A DNA stretch of 64,000 bases. Source: Mycolicibacterium tusciae. GTDB lineage: Bacteria > Actinomycetota > Actinomycetes > Mycobacteriales > Mycobacteriaceae. The notes under the pieces are model-generated. The model was given only the letters and a program-made list of their open reading frames with translations, was not told the DNA's origin and made no database searches. Shown here one piece after another: positions 56,431 through 64,000 of the stretch (position 1 is its first letter; each line of letters opens with the position of its first letter). The stretch is taken from positions 372,001 to 436,000 of the forward strand of contig NZ_MVIM01000003.1 of NCBI RefSeq assembly GCF_002086795.1, in the 5' to 3' direction. Position numbers and translations under genes: made by a program.

Positions 56431-57054
56431 ATGGACGTTCGTGTCATCGACCATCCGCTCGCCGCGGCGAGGCTGACCACGCTGCGCGACGCCAATACCG
56501 ACAACGCGGCGTTCCGGGCGGCGCTGCGCGACCTCACCCTGATGTTGGTCTACGAGGCCACCCGTGACTCCGCCACCGAAACCGTCACGGTCCGCACCCC
56601 GCTCGCGGAGACCACCGGGCACCGGCTGGCCAATCCGCCGCTGCTCGTCCCCGTCCTGCGAGCCGGCCTCGGCATGGTCGACCAGGCACACGCGTTGATC
56701 CCGGAGGCGCGTGTCGGCTTCGTCGGCGTCGCTCGCGACGAGACAACACACCAACCCACACCGTATTTGGAGTCGCTGCCCGACGATCTGAGCACCCAAC
56801 CTGTCATCGTGCTAGACCCGATGCTGGCCACCGGTGGTTCGATGGCCCACACGATCAAACTGCTACAGGCCCGCAATGTGGTTGATGTGACGGCCATCTG
56901 CGTCGTGGTCGCACCCGAGGGCCTCGCGGCGCTGGAAAGCGTGGCCCCGGATCTGCGTCTGTTCACCGCGACGATCGACGAACGACTCAACGACATCGCC
57001 TATATCGTTCCCGGCCTCGGCGACGCGGGGGACCGACAGTTCGGGCCGCGTTAG
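56431..57054 (+). CDS. upp: Uracil phosphoribosyltransferase
   Basis: This 207-aa cytosolic enzyme makes UMP from uracil and PRPP. The PRPP loop is [16 protein letters not shown] and the uracil-binding C-terminal block is [33 protein letters not shown] is also diagnostic. Orthologue of Rv3309c. It completes the pyrimidine-salvage set with cdd and deoA about 13 kb away. Confidence 0.96.
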   Translation: MDVRVIDHPLAAARLTTLRDANTDNAAFRAALRDLTLMLVYEATRDSATETVTVRTPLAETTGHRLANPPLLVPVLRAGLGMVDQAHALIPEARVGFVGVARDETTHQPTPYLESLPDDLSTQPVIVLDPMLATGGSMAHTIKLLQARNVVDVTAICVVVAPEGLAALESVAPDLRLFTATIDERLNDIAYIVPGLGDAGDRQFGPR

Positions 57055-57750
57055 CCGCCTACGGGCTGCGCGCCGAACCGTGAGGATTAGCGGAAAGCCT
57101 TTACCGTCGGTCACTAAACAATTGGCTATAAAGTCGTAATCTTTCCCACGTTTGGGAATTCTGACCCAGCGCTGCGGCATCTCGAATTTCGTGCTATTTC
57201 GCTTTGCTAAAAATCCGTTATGACGTCTCTTGCGGTAGCTGCGTCATGCTGGACCCGCTATGAGGACATGTTTGCGTGACAGCCGTACTGCTTGGCCGCG
57301 GCTGACATCGGTTGCGGCGATAGCATGCGGTCAAGCGGCGATAAATCGAAACTGCCAGTAACCAATGGCAATATTCTTGCACGTAAATAAGGGATTGCCG
57401 CGAGGCTTTCCTGGCGCATCGGTATTGCATCGATTTCCTGGCCTGGCTAACCTTGGTCCGCGCGTGAGGTGCTGAGGGGTGTCACCCACGGCGTCCCGGC
57501 GGTCGAGTTGAGTTCGTCACAGCGCAGTGCGGCAAGACTGGCTAACTGTTAGCCTCCGCGCATAGCAATGAATTTGTCTGACTCGCAGTTTCTGTTCAGA
57601 AACGAGACGCGGTAACGGCGTAGCCAGCTAGTGACTAAATCGGTAGGGGAATGCGTTGCTGAAAGTGTGCAGATGCGTCGATTTTGCACAGGGCGCCGGC
57701 GTAGTGGTCGACCGTGTCGCGGTCGCGCCGTGAGTGCCGAGATGGAGCTC
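57055..57750. other. AT-richer intergenic stretch with no recognised gene
   Basis: This roughly 700-nt gap after upp has runs near 45-50% GC (for example 57100-57240), well below the surroundings. Only short, unconvincing frames are present on either strand. A 15-nt palindrome lies at 57540-57554. I see no tRNA, transposase remnant or riboswitch. It may be horizontally acquired sequence or the promoter region of the FAD-binding gene. Confidence 0.55.
57540..57554. promoter_or_regulatory. Perfect 7-1-7 palindrome, candidate operator
   Basis: GGCTAAC-T-GTTAGCC is fully symmetrical. Another GGCTAAC half-site lies at 57445-57451. It is 197 nt before the start of the FAD-binding gene. No regulator is adjacent. 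Confidence 0.35.
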
Positions 57751-58602
57751 ATGACCATGTTCAACAGCGAACTCGTCGACATCGTCTGTATCGGATCGGG
57801 CAGTGCCGGCCTGGCTGCGGCCATCGCGGCGGCGGATGAGGGCCTATCCGTGTTCGTGGCGGAGCCGCGTCGACGGTTGTCGCAGGCGGTCGACGCCGAC
57901 GCCGAATCGTGGGTCACCGTGATCCAGCGGCATTGGGGCGTCGAGGAGTTCGACGGACCGACGGCCGGCTACCTCCATGAGCTCACCCATGACCTGGGAT
58001 CGCCACGCCGATCACATGCGCAGGGTCACCTGCCGATCGGTTCCGTCGAATCGTTCGAGGATGCGAGCATCGACCGGTATGGGGCCGTCCCGCCGTTCCG
58101 TGGCAGCGAGATGGGGCTGTGGGCGCGCGACTGCCTGACTTCGCCGTACGGCCTTATTTTCAGCCGGTTGTCACCGCTTTCGATGTCCGAGGTGCGGATG
58201 CAGGACGGCACGATGATCAGAGCCCGTGCCATCGCGGAGATCCCGCCGTCTCGCCGATCTGGGATGACGCTTCGTCATTGGTTGCGAGACATGGCAAAGG
58301 AGCGAGGGGTCAGGATCCACGGGTCGAGCGCCATCCAGCGTCTGCTCTTCAGCGAGGGCCAGCCCGTCGGCGCCGTGCTCGAGACCCCTGACGGCATCCG
58401 CCACGTCCGGGCAAGCAGCGGTGTGCTGCTCGGCACCAGTAACTCGATGGCCGACGACCTGCTCGTCAGGCACCCGGAGTCTGTCCTGCGCGATGGCCGG
58501 CTGTCCCTGGTGAGCAGGAACGCAAGTCGATTCGCCCGATTGGAACTGCTGACCACCGCGGAGAGTATGAGTCTCTGCGCACAGCAGAGTCAGCTGGCGT
58601 GA
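57751..58602 (+). CDS. Orphan FAD-binding protein (succinate dehydrogenase/ketosteroid dehydrogenase-like N-terminal fold)
   Basis: This protein of about 283 aa has an N-terminal FAD-binding Rossmann motif VDIVCIGSGSAGLAAAIAAADEGLSVFVAEP (residues about 10-40). An internal GMTLRHWLRDMAKERGVRIHGSSAIQRLL segment resembles the cofactor/substrate loop of flavoprotein dehydrogenases. Related full-size enzymes have 450-560 aa, so this one is short and lacks the usual C-terminal FAD-binding GGxxxD-type block. GGAG shortly before ATG 57751 supports that start; ATG 57757 is possible. It stands alone between an AT-rich gap and the phosphomannomutase-type gene, and could be a decayed or repurposed dehydrogenase. 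Confidence 0.6.
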   Translation: MTMFNSELVDIVCIGSGSAGLAAAIAAADEGLSVFVAEPRRRLSQAVDADAESWVTVIQRHWGVEEFDGPTAGYLHELTHDLGSPRRSHAQGHLPIGSVESFEDASIDRYGAVPPFRGSEMGLWARDCLTSPYGLIFSRLSPLSMSEVRMQDGTMIRARAIAEIPPSRRSGMTLRHWLRDMAKERGVRIHGSSAIQRLLFSEGQPVGAVLETPDGIRHVRASSGVLLGTSNSMADDLLVRHPESVLRDGRLSLVSRNASRFARLELLTTAESMSLCAQQSQLA

Positions 58603-58615
58603 CCTGACCAGCGGT

Positions 58616-60256
58616 TCACCACCGCTGCGCCTGATGCCTCAGCTGTGCGGCCAGCGCTTCGGCACGTGAGCGCGCCTCACCAAGATCGTGGACGTCGCCG
58701 CAGCGAACTTCGATGTAGCACTTCACTTTCGGCTCCGTTCCCGACGGCCGCACGACGACCCGGATCGTGGTCGGTCCGTCCTCGCTCGAGAGGACCACCG
58801 CGTCGGTGCGCAGCGGCTCGGTCGCGTGCCGGAGATCGGTGAGCGTCACGTCGAATCCTGCGAGTACGTCCGGTGGCGCCGTGCGTAGCCGGTCCATCAC
58901 TGCTTCGGCCTCACCGGAATTCGCGACCTGTCGCGACACCGTGGTCGTGGTGTGCACTCCGTGGCGGCGGGCCAACTCATCGAGCGCATCGAGCAGCGTG
59001 TGACCGCGATGCCGGAGTGCGACCACCAGATCACATATCAGTACCGCAGCGCTGATGCCGTCCTTGTCGCGTACGGATGCGGGATCTACGCAGTGCCCGA
59101 TCGCCTCTTCGTACGCGTAGACCAGCGTGCAGGCCGGCAGGTCGTGGTCGGCGCGCACCAGCCATTTGAACCCGGTCAACGTCTCCACATGGCATGCGCC
59201 GTGCCCGGCGGCGATGGCCGCGAGCATTCGCGACGACACCACCGAGTTCGCCACCACAGTGGCCGCCATGACGGGGCCGGGTTCGATCTGGGAGAGGATG
59301 TAATCGCCTAGCAACCAACCAGTTTCGTCGCCGGTGAGCATCCGCCAACCGTCGGGTGTGGGTACGCCGACCGCGCATCGGTCCGCATCGGGATCCAGCG
59401 CGACCGCGATGTCGGCGTCGATGTCGGCGGCCAGTTTCAGCAGAGCGTCCACGGCGCCCGGTTCTTCGGGGTTGGGTAGCGCCACCGTGGGGAAGTCTGG
59501 ATCGGGGGCGAACTGACTGTCGACGACGTGCACGTCGTCGAAGCCGGCACGAACCATCGCGTCGAGCACGAACTCCCCGCCGACACCGTGCAACGGCGTG
59601 AGCGCTAGTCGCATCGATCCGTGGGTGTGTCGCACCTGGGCCGCGCGTTCGACATAGCGCTGAACGACGTCGACGCCCGAGGGGGTGACCGCCTGCCGGC
59701 GAATCTGGTCGGCGTGCGGGGCGTCGGCCATCGCCTGCTCGATCTCCCGGTCGACCGGTGGCACGATGGGGAACCCGTCGTCGAAGTAGACCTTGTAACC
59801 GTTGTCGGTCGGCGGATTGTGTGACGCCGTGATCTGGATGCCCGCGACCGCACCGCCGTGCCGCACGGCGAACGCGACGATCGGAGTGGGCACCGCGGTG
59901 AACATCAACTGCGGGGAAAACCCATGAGCGGCAAGCACTTCAGCGGCGGCAAGGGCGAAATCGTCAGAGCCGTGCCTGGCGTCACGGCCGACCACGACCT
60001 CGTGGCCCTGCAGGCCGCGGTTGGTGAGCACCTTGGCCAGAGCCCAGGTGGCGCGCAGCACAACCGCGAGGTTCATTCCGTTCGGTCCGCCGCGCAAGGG
60101 CCCGCGCAGTCCGGCGGTCCCGAACGTCAGGGGATGTGCGAACCGCTCGTCGAGATCGGCGTCGGTGCATTCGAGAAGTTCGGCGACGGTCCTCGGGTCG
60201 GGATCGTGAGCGATCCACTCCTGCGCGGCGGTCGAGGTCCACTGTCGCGCTGTCAT
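58616..60256 (-). CDS. pmmB: Alpha-D-phosphohexomutase (PmmB-like, Rv3308)
   Basis: This 546-aa phospho-sugar mutase has the active-site phosphoserine loop ITASHNPPTDNGYKVYF, the magnesium loop DPDADRCAVG, a sugar-binding YAYEEAIGHCVDP and the phosphate-binding RPSGTEPKVKCYIE, which places it in the phosphoglucomutase/phosphomannomutase superfamily. It is longer than AlgC-type enzymes and of the PGM2/phosphopentomutase-like kind, so deoxyribose- or ribose-1-phosphate could also be a substrate, which would suit the adjacent nucleoside phosphorylase. ATG 60256 overlaps the MarR stop in an ATGA. Confidence 0.9.
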   Translation of the reverse strand: MTARQWTSTAAQEWIAHDPDPRTVAELLECTDADLDERFAHPLTFGTAGLRGPLRGGPNGMNLAVVLRATWALAKVLTNRGLQGHEVVVGRDARHGSDDFALAAAEVLAAHGFSPQLMFTAVPTPIVAFAVRHGGAVAGIQITASHNPPTDNGYKVYFDDGFPIVPPVDREIEQAMADAPHADQIRRQAVTPSGVDVVQRYVERAAQVRHTHGSMRLALTPLHGVGGEFVLDAMVRAGFDDVHVVDSQFAPDPDFPTVALPNPEEPGAVDALLKLAADIDADIAVALDPDADRCAVGVPTPDGWRMLTGDETGWLLGDYILSQIEPGPVMAATVVANSVVSSRMLAAIAAGHGACHVETLTGFKWLVRADHDLPACTLVYAYEEAIGHCVDPASVRDKDGISAAVLICDLVVALRHRGHTLLDALDELARRHGVHTTTTVSRQVANSGEAEAVMDRLRTAPPDVLAGFDVTLTDLRHATEPLRTDAVVLSSEDGPTTIRVVVRPSGTEPKVKCYIEVRCGDVHDLGEARSRAEALAAQLRHQAQRW

Positions 60257-60717
60257 TCGTTCAGTGTGCCCACTTTGGAGTCGGCGTATGCGAGCTTGCG
60301 CAGTACCGGCGCCACGAGCATCACCAGGTCGAACTCGAGCTCCGAGAGATTGTCGCGCATGGTCGCGTGGAGCCACGCGTCGCGCTCGGCGCGGTCGGCC
60401 TCGAGTAGTTCGGCGCCTGCGGCGGTGATCTCGATGAGCTGGCGGCGGCGATCGACCTCGTCGGGCCTGCGCGCGATCAGCTCACGGCTCTCCAGCGCGT
60501 TGATGCTGTCCGTCAGCGACTGCACCCGGACGCCCAGCCGGACGCCCAGCTCGGCCGGGGTGGTCACACCGGCGCGGCTCACCTCTGCGAGCAGTTGCAT
60601 CTGGCTGAGGGTCAGCCCGTGATCCGGGCGGTGGCGGCGCATCTGCTGATTGACGGCGACGATCGATTCCCGCAGCTCGGTGGCAGCAGATCTGCGTGCG
60701 GGCTCAGCATCGTCCAT
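60253..60717 (-). CDS. MarR-family transcriptional regulator
   Basis: This 154-aa dimeric winged-helix regulator has an HTH at residues about 35-95 (LTLSQMQLLAEVSRAGVTTPAELGVRLGVRVQSLTDSINALESRELIARRP) followed by the wing DEVDRRRQLIEIT. ATG 60717 is preferred to TTG 60723 because TATAAC lies 6 nt before it. It is coupled to the mutase gene by ATGA overlap and is divergent from an AbrB-family membrane gene. The matched inverted repeats at 60718-60738 and 60782-60802 are its likely operators. The ligand is unknown. Confidence 0.88.
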   Translation of the reverse strand: MDDAEPARRSAATELRESIVAVNQQMRRHRPDHGLTLSQMQLLAEVSRAGVTTPAELGVRLGVRVQSLTDSINALESRELIARRPDEVDRRRQLIEITAAGAELLEADRAERDAWLHATMRDNLSELEFDLVMLVAPVLRKLAYADSKVGTLNE

Positions 60718-60738
60718 ATACAAGTTATACCTTGGTAA
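60718..60738 (-). promoter_or_regulatory. MarR operator 1 (own promoter)
   Basis: On the minus strand TTACCAAG-N6-CTTGTAT abuts the MarR ATG and overlaps its -10 box. The half-sites match operator 2 with one substitution. Confidence 0.55.
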
Positions 60739-60781
60739 TTAGCGATAGTCGACGACAGTAGTCGCAGTTTGCATCGTGAGT

Positions 60782-60802
60782 TTACTAAGAGGATACTTGT
60801 AA
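60782..60802 (+). promoter_or_regulatory. MarR operator 2 (AbrB-family gene promoter)
   Basis: On the plus strand TTACTAAG-N6-CTTGTAA ends 3 nt before ATG 60806. It is the same motif as operator 1 in mirror orientation, so each gene has its own copy at the same position. Confidence 0.55.
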
Positions 60803-60805
60803 TCA

Positions 60806-61924
60806 ATGGTGATAAGAACGTTGCCCAGATGGTCGCTGCTGGTAGCGGTGACCGTCGCTGTCACCTACCCGCTGACCCTGGTTGGGGTGCCGTCGGCAGC
60901 GCTGTTCGCCGCGCTTGCCGTCGGCATCGCATTGGCGCTTTCGTCCCTGGCCCCCACCCGGGTACCCCGGCCGGCGGGTATCGCTGCGCAGGGCGTACTC
61001 GGCGTCTACATCGGCACGATGGTCGACCAGAACGCCGTCCACGCGCTCGGTCCACACTGGCCGATCGTCATCGCCGTTGCGGTCGCCACTCTGTTGCTCA
61101 GCGTCGTGTGTGGTGCGCTGCTGTCGTTGCACCGCGATGTCACTCCACTGACGGGGTCACTGGCGCTTGTGGCAGGCGGCGCGTCCGGACTGGTGGCGAT
61201 CGCCCGTGAGCTCGGCGGTGACGACCGCGTCGTGTCGGTGGTGCAATACCTGCGGGTGGCGTTGGTGACGGCGTCGATGCCCGTGGTGGTGACGCTGGTC
61301 TATCACGCCGACAAGTCGCATCCCGGCGCGGTGATGACCCAATCCGACTCCGCTCCTTGGTATCTGAGCATCGGCATGCTCATCGCACTCGTCCTGGTCG
61401 GTGCCACCGTCGGCAAGCTGATCCGGCTGCCCGGCGCGGGTCTGCTGGGGCCTCTGGCGCTGACGGTGCTCCTCGAGGTGACTGGCCTGGACTTCGGCTT
61501 GTCAGTGCCGATGGTGCTGGTGCAGCTGGCCTATGCGTTGATCGGGTGGCAGGCCGGACTGGCGTTCACCCGCGATGCGATGCGCGCGGTCGGACGCCTA
61601 CTGCCGACGGCGATCGGCTTGATTGTCGTGCTCAGCGTCGCGACGGCCGGGCTGGGCGTCGTGTTGGCGCACTTCGCCGGACTCACCCCCCTCGAGGGTT
61701 ACCTGGCCACCAGTCCCGGCGGCGTCTACGCCGTATTGGCCACCGCCGTCGAGACGGGATCCAACGTCACGTTCATCATCGCCGCGCAGGTGGTGCGGAT
61801 CCTGCTGATGCTGTTCGCCGCGCCGCTGCTGGCCCGCAGCATGGTGTGGCTGAACTCCCGACTCACCCGTCAGAGCCGGGCGATGACCCCGGCGAGCAGG
61901 GAACCCATCAGCGTCGCGGACTGA
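60806..61924 (+). CDS. AbrB-family (AmoA-like) membrane protein
   Basis: This 372-aa membrane protein of the AbrB/ammonia monooxygenase-like transporter family (PF05145) has about ten membrane helices in two homologous halves. The repeats can be seen as [16 protein letters not shown] ... [28 protein letters not shown] and [17 protein letters not shown] ... [30 protein letters not shown]. The function is unproven; an amine, amino-acid or aromatic-efflux role has been suggested. The likely MarR operator overlaps its promoter, so it may be induced by the MarR ligand. The last 55 nt overlap the convergent nucleoside phosphorylase gene. Confidence 0.85.
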   Translation: MVIRTLPRWSLLVAVTVAVTYPLTLVGVPSAALFAALAVGIALALSSLAPTRVPRPAGIAAQGVLGVYIGTMVDQNAVHALGPHWPIVIAVAVATLLLSVVCGALLSLHRDVTPLTGSLALVAGGASGLVAIARELGGDDRVVSVVQYLRVALVTASMPVVVTLVYHADKSHPGAVMTQSDSAPWYLSIGMLIALVLVGATVGKLIRLPGAGLLGPLALTVLLEVTGLDFGLSVPMVLVQLAYALIGWQAGLAFTRDAMRAVGRLLPTAIGLIVVLSVATAGLGVVLAHFAGLTPLEGYLATSPGGVYAVLATAVETGSNVTFIIAAQVVRILLMLFAAPLLARSMVWLNSRLTRQSRAMTPASREPISVAD

Positions 61925-62664
61925 CGGCCCGCCGCCAACACTTCGTCGTGGCTCAGCGGCTGACCCGTCATTCCCGCCGCGAGGTTGGTCACCAGCGACA
62001 CCGCCAGGACCTGTGCGCCGGCGGCGCGCGCAGCGACGGTCTCGTGCACCGTCGACATGCCGACAAGGTCCGCCCCGAGCGTGCGCAGCATCCGGATCTC
62101 GGCCGGCGTCTCGTACTGGGGTCCGTTCAAACCGGCATAAACGCCCTCGGCGAGCGCCGGGTCGATCTCGCGGGCGACGGCGCGCAGCCTGGGGGAATAG
62201 GCGTCGACCATATCGACGAAATGTGCCCCGATCAGCGGTGACCGGCCCGTCAGATTGAGGTGGTCGCTGATCAGCACCGGTTGTCCGACGGCGAAATCCT
62301 CACGCAGGCTGCCCGCCGCGTTGGTCAGCACGATCGTGCGCGCACCGGCCGCGCACGCCGCGCGCACCGGATGGACGACGTGGCGCAGATCGTGGCCCTC
62401 GTAGGCGTGAATTCTGCCGACGAACACCAGCACCCGACGGTCACCGATGTGCAGCGAGAGCATCTGGCCGCCGTGTCCCTCGGCCGTGGGTGGAGTGAAT
62501 CCGGTCAACTCGGCGACCGGTACCACCGCGACCGGGTCGCCGAGTTCGTCGACCGCGGGAGCCCAGCCCGAACCCAAGACAATCGCGACGTCGTGCTGTT
62601 CGACGCCGGTGCGCGCGCGGATCTGTGCCGCCGACTCGGCGGCAACCGCATCCGGCGTCGTCAC
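61870..62664 (-). CDS. deoD: Purine nucleoside phosphorylase (trimeric, PNP type)
   Basis: This 264-aa trimeric PNP phosphorolyses (deoxy)inosine and (deoxy)guanosine. The phosphate-binding [13 protein letters not shown] and [20 protein letters not shown] loops, the base-pocket [15 protein letters not shown] and [17 protein letters not shown], and the C-terminal Asn region ([12 protein letters not shown]) are diagnostic. It aligns closely with M. tuberculosis Rv3307 (DeoD/PunA). GTG 62664 is favoured by TAAGCT 7 nt upstream, a leaderless layout. It overlaps the convergent AbrB-family gene by 55 nt. Confidence 0.94.
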   Translation of the reverse strand: MTTPDAVAAESAAQIRARTGVEQHDVAIVLGSGWAPAVDELGDPVAVVPVAELTGFTPPTAEGHGGQMLSLHIGDRRVLVFVGRIHAYEGHDLRHVVHPVRAACAAGARTIVLTNAAGSLREDFAVGQPVLISDHLNLTGRSPLIGAHFVDMVDAYSPRLRAVAREIDPALAEGVYAGLNGPQYETPAEIRMLRTLGADLVGMSTVHETVAARAAGAQVLAVSLVTNLAAGMTGQPLSHDEVLAAGRQSATLMGSLLAGVIARL

Positions 62665-62721
62665 GGTGGGCAGCTTAACCGTCGAATCGGCACTCAATAG
62701 GTGCAGTGAGATACTTCGAGG

Positions 62722-63903
62722 ATGCCCAGAGCCACCGCGTCGAGTTGCGTCGAGGACGCGGTCAACCGACGCCGCAGTGATCTGGTCGAGCTGTCGCATT
62801 CGATTCATGCCGAACCCGAACTCGCGTTCGCCGAACACCGCAGCTGCGCGAAGACGCAGGCGCTGGTCGCCGACTTCGGTTTCGAGATCACGAAGGGGCT
62901 CGGCGGCCTGGACACCGCCTTCAGGGCCGACTACGGCAGTGGCCCGTTGGTCATCGGGATCTGCGCCGAGTACGACGCGCTGCCCGGCATCGGACATGCC
63001 TGCGGCCACAACATCATTGCCGCATCGGCGGTCGGCACGGCGCTGGCGCTGGCCGAGGTGGCTGATGAGCTCGGGTTGACGGTGGCGCTGCTCGGGACTC
63101 CCGCCGAGGAGGCCGGCGGCGGGAAAGTGTTGCTGCTCAACGCGGGAGCGTTCGACGACATCGTCGCCACCGTGATGCTGCACCCCGGTCCGCTGGACAT
63201 CGCGGCCGCGCGTTCGCTGGCGCTCTCTCAGGTCGCCGTCGACTACCGCGGGCGAGAATCGCACGCTGCCGTGGCGCCGTACCTGGGCATCAACGCCGTC
63301 GACGCGATCACCGTCTCGCAGGTCGCGATAGGGCTGCTGCGTCAGCAGCTCGCGCCCGGCCAGATGATGCACGGCATCGTCACCGACGGCGGACAGGCCA
63401 CCAACATCATTCCGGGCTACGCCCAGATGCAGTACACGATGCGGGCCAACGATGCCGCGTCGCTGCGTGAACTCGAGCAGCGGATGTCCGACTGCTTCCT
63501 CGCCGGTGCCGTCGCGACGGGCTGTGACTACACGGTGGCGGAGACCGAGCCGCCCTACGACGAGTTGGCCCCCGATTCGTGGCTCGCCGACACCTTCCGC
63601 GACGAGATGGTGCGGGTGGGCCGCACGCCGGTGCCGGCCGAGGTCGAAGCGGCTTTCCCGCTGGGCAGCACCGACATGGGCAACGTCACCCAGGTGATGC
63701 CCGGTATTCATCCGATCGTCGGGATCGACGCGGGCGGTGCGTCGGTGCATCAACCGGCGTTCGCAGCGGCGGCGGCCGGGCCCACCGCGGACGCAGCGGT
63801 GGTCGAGGGTGCGATCATGCTGGCTCGTACGGTGGTCAGGCTCGCCGAGACAGCGGCCGAAAGAGATCGCGTGCTCGAGCTGAAGGCGAGGCGAGCGGCA
63901 TGA
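62722..63903 (+). CDS. amiB1: M20-family amidohydrolase/peptidase AmiB1
   Basis: This 393-aa cytosolic metallo-amidohydrolase of the M20 (Acy1/PPAR-type) family has the metal ligands [31 protein letters not shown] and PAEEAGGGK. The dimerisation domain (residues about 170-290) carries [20 protein letters not shown], with its catalytic-support His. In mycobacteria it pairs with amiA1 (Rv3306c-Rv3305c); substrates may be N-acyl amino acids or p-aminobenzoyl-glutamate-type compounds. GATACT ends 6 nt before ATG 62722. Its stop overlaps the next ATG (ATGA). Confidence 0.88.
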   Translation: MPRATASSCVEDAVNRRRSDLVELSHSIHAEPELAFAEHRSCAKTQALVADFGFEITKGLGGLDTAFRADYGSGPLVIGICAEYDALPGIGHACGHNIIAASAVGTALALAEVADELGLTVALLGTPAEEAGGGKVLLLNAGAFDDIVATVMLHPGPLDIAAARSLALSQVAVDYRGRESHAAVAPYLGINAVDAITVSQVAIGLLRQQLAPGQMMHGIVTDGGQATNIIPGYAQMQYTMRANDAASLRELEQRMSDCFLAGAVATGCDYTVAETEPPYDELAPDSWLADTFRDEMVRVGRTPVPAEVEAAFPLGSTDMGNVTQVMPGIHPIVGIDAGGASVHQPAFAAAAAGPTADAAVVEGAIMLARTVVRLAETAAERDRVLELKARRAA

Positions 63904-64000
63904 GTCTGCGCGACGCAACCGAACTCTGGCTCGACGCCCACTACCCGGACCTGGTCGCATGGCGCCGCCACATGCACGCCCACCCCGAGTTGGGGCGTCA
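63900..64000 (+). CDS. amiA1: M20-family amidohydrolase AmiA1, 3' truncated by the window edge
   Basis: Only the first 33 residues are visible ([33 protein letters not shown]). The HMHAHPELG block is the M20 N-terminal signature and repeats that of the preceding gene. ATG 63900 overlaps the amiB1 stop by 4 nt, so the two are coupled. It most likely corresponds to Rv3305c. Confidence 0.85.
   Translation, partial: MSLRDATELWLDAHYPDLVAWRRHMHAHPELGR

Noticed and set aside
57218..57430. 70-codon frame in the AT-rich gap
   Set aside because: No ribosome site, no recognisable motif and an unusual amino-acid mix; chance frame in non-coding sequence.
57445..57451. IdeR/DtxR iron box from GGCTAACCT
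   Set aside because: Only one half-site fits; the other arm is absent and no iron gene follows.

Overview
The window reads as a contiguous piece of the chromosome of a mycobacterium, probably a rapid-growing (Mycolicibacterium-type) species. The evidence is high GC, dense coding, frequent GTG starts and 4-nt stop/start overlaps, many apparently leaderless promoters (TANNNT about 6 nt before the start codon), and a gene order that, from memory, tracks the Mycobacterium tuberculosis Rv3362c-Rv3305c segment. Landmarks of that backbone are mfpB-mfpA, folD-DUF3017, metY-metX-methyltransferase behind a SAM-IV riboswitch, trpS-YihY, dacB1, sigJ, sdhCDAB, cdd-deoA-add, an Rv3311-like gene, upp, a phosphomannomutase-type gene, purine nucleoside phosphorylase and the amiB1/amiA1 amidohydrolases. 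No tRNA, rRNA, insertion sequence, prophage or CRISPR array was seen.

Region by region: 1-10 kb holds the end of the mfp conservon (small GTPase and pentapeptide protein MfpA), a PPOX-fold protein, an amidohydrolase, an Rv1747-like FHA-ABC exporter with a GNAT gene, and a TetR/SnoaL divergent pair around a perfect palindrome. 9.6-24 kb carries folate, methionine (SAM-IV riboswitch), isocitrate dehydrogenase (monomeric type), NDH-2, trpS and membrane-protein genes. 22.5-25.6 kb is the most striking locus. An SSS-family symporter and a divergently transcribed ureohydrolase share one 355-nt intergenic region that contains a guanidine-I (ykkC) riboswitch facing the symporter and a guanidine-III riboswitch facing the ureohydrolase. 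The simplest reading is a self-contained guanidine uptake and hydrolysis module with two structurally unrelated sensors for the same ligand.

25.6-36.8 kb contains dacB1 behind MtrA-like repeats, an Lrp-transaminase-SMP30 operon opposite an aminobutyraldehyde-type dehydrogenase, an APC permease with a Usp protein (probably amine or GABA catabolism), the ECF41 sigma factor SigJ with its convergent carboxymuconolactone-decarboxylase-like partner behind an ECF41-type promoter, and an AI-2E family membrane protein. 36.8-41.4 kb is sdhCDAB; its 3' end is duplicated on the far side of a 1.16-kb cassette carrying a hemophore-like and a Pro-rich secreted protein. 41.7-45.7 kb is pyrimidine and purine salvage.

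47.6-56.4 kb is accessory. It holds a 2353-aa secreted mosaic (Ig/cadherin-like repeats, RCC1-like repeats, a YVTN propeller, then a 96-aa tandem array), and a decayed copy of an NlpC/P60 3' end lies just beyond the mosaic's own 3' end. Next to it are an intact NlpC/P60 protein with an N-terminal WXG-type helical domain and a small ESX-associated protein. 57.1-57.75 kb is an AT-richer, apparently non-coding stretch before an orphan FAD-binding protein. The window ends with a MarR-controlled divergent unit, purine nucleoside phosphorylase and two M20 amidohydrolases, the last cut by the window edge.
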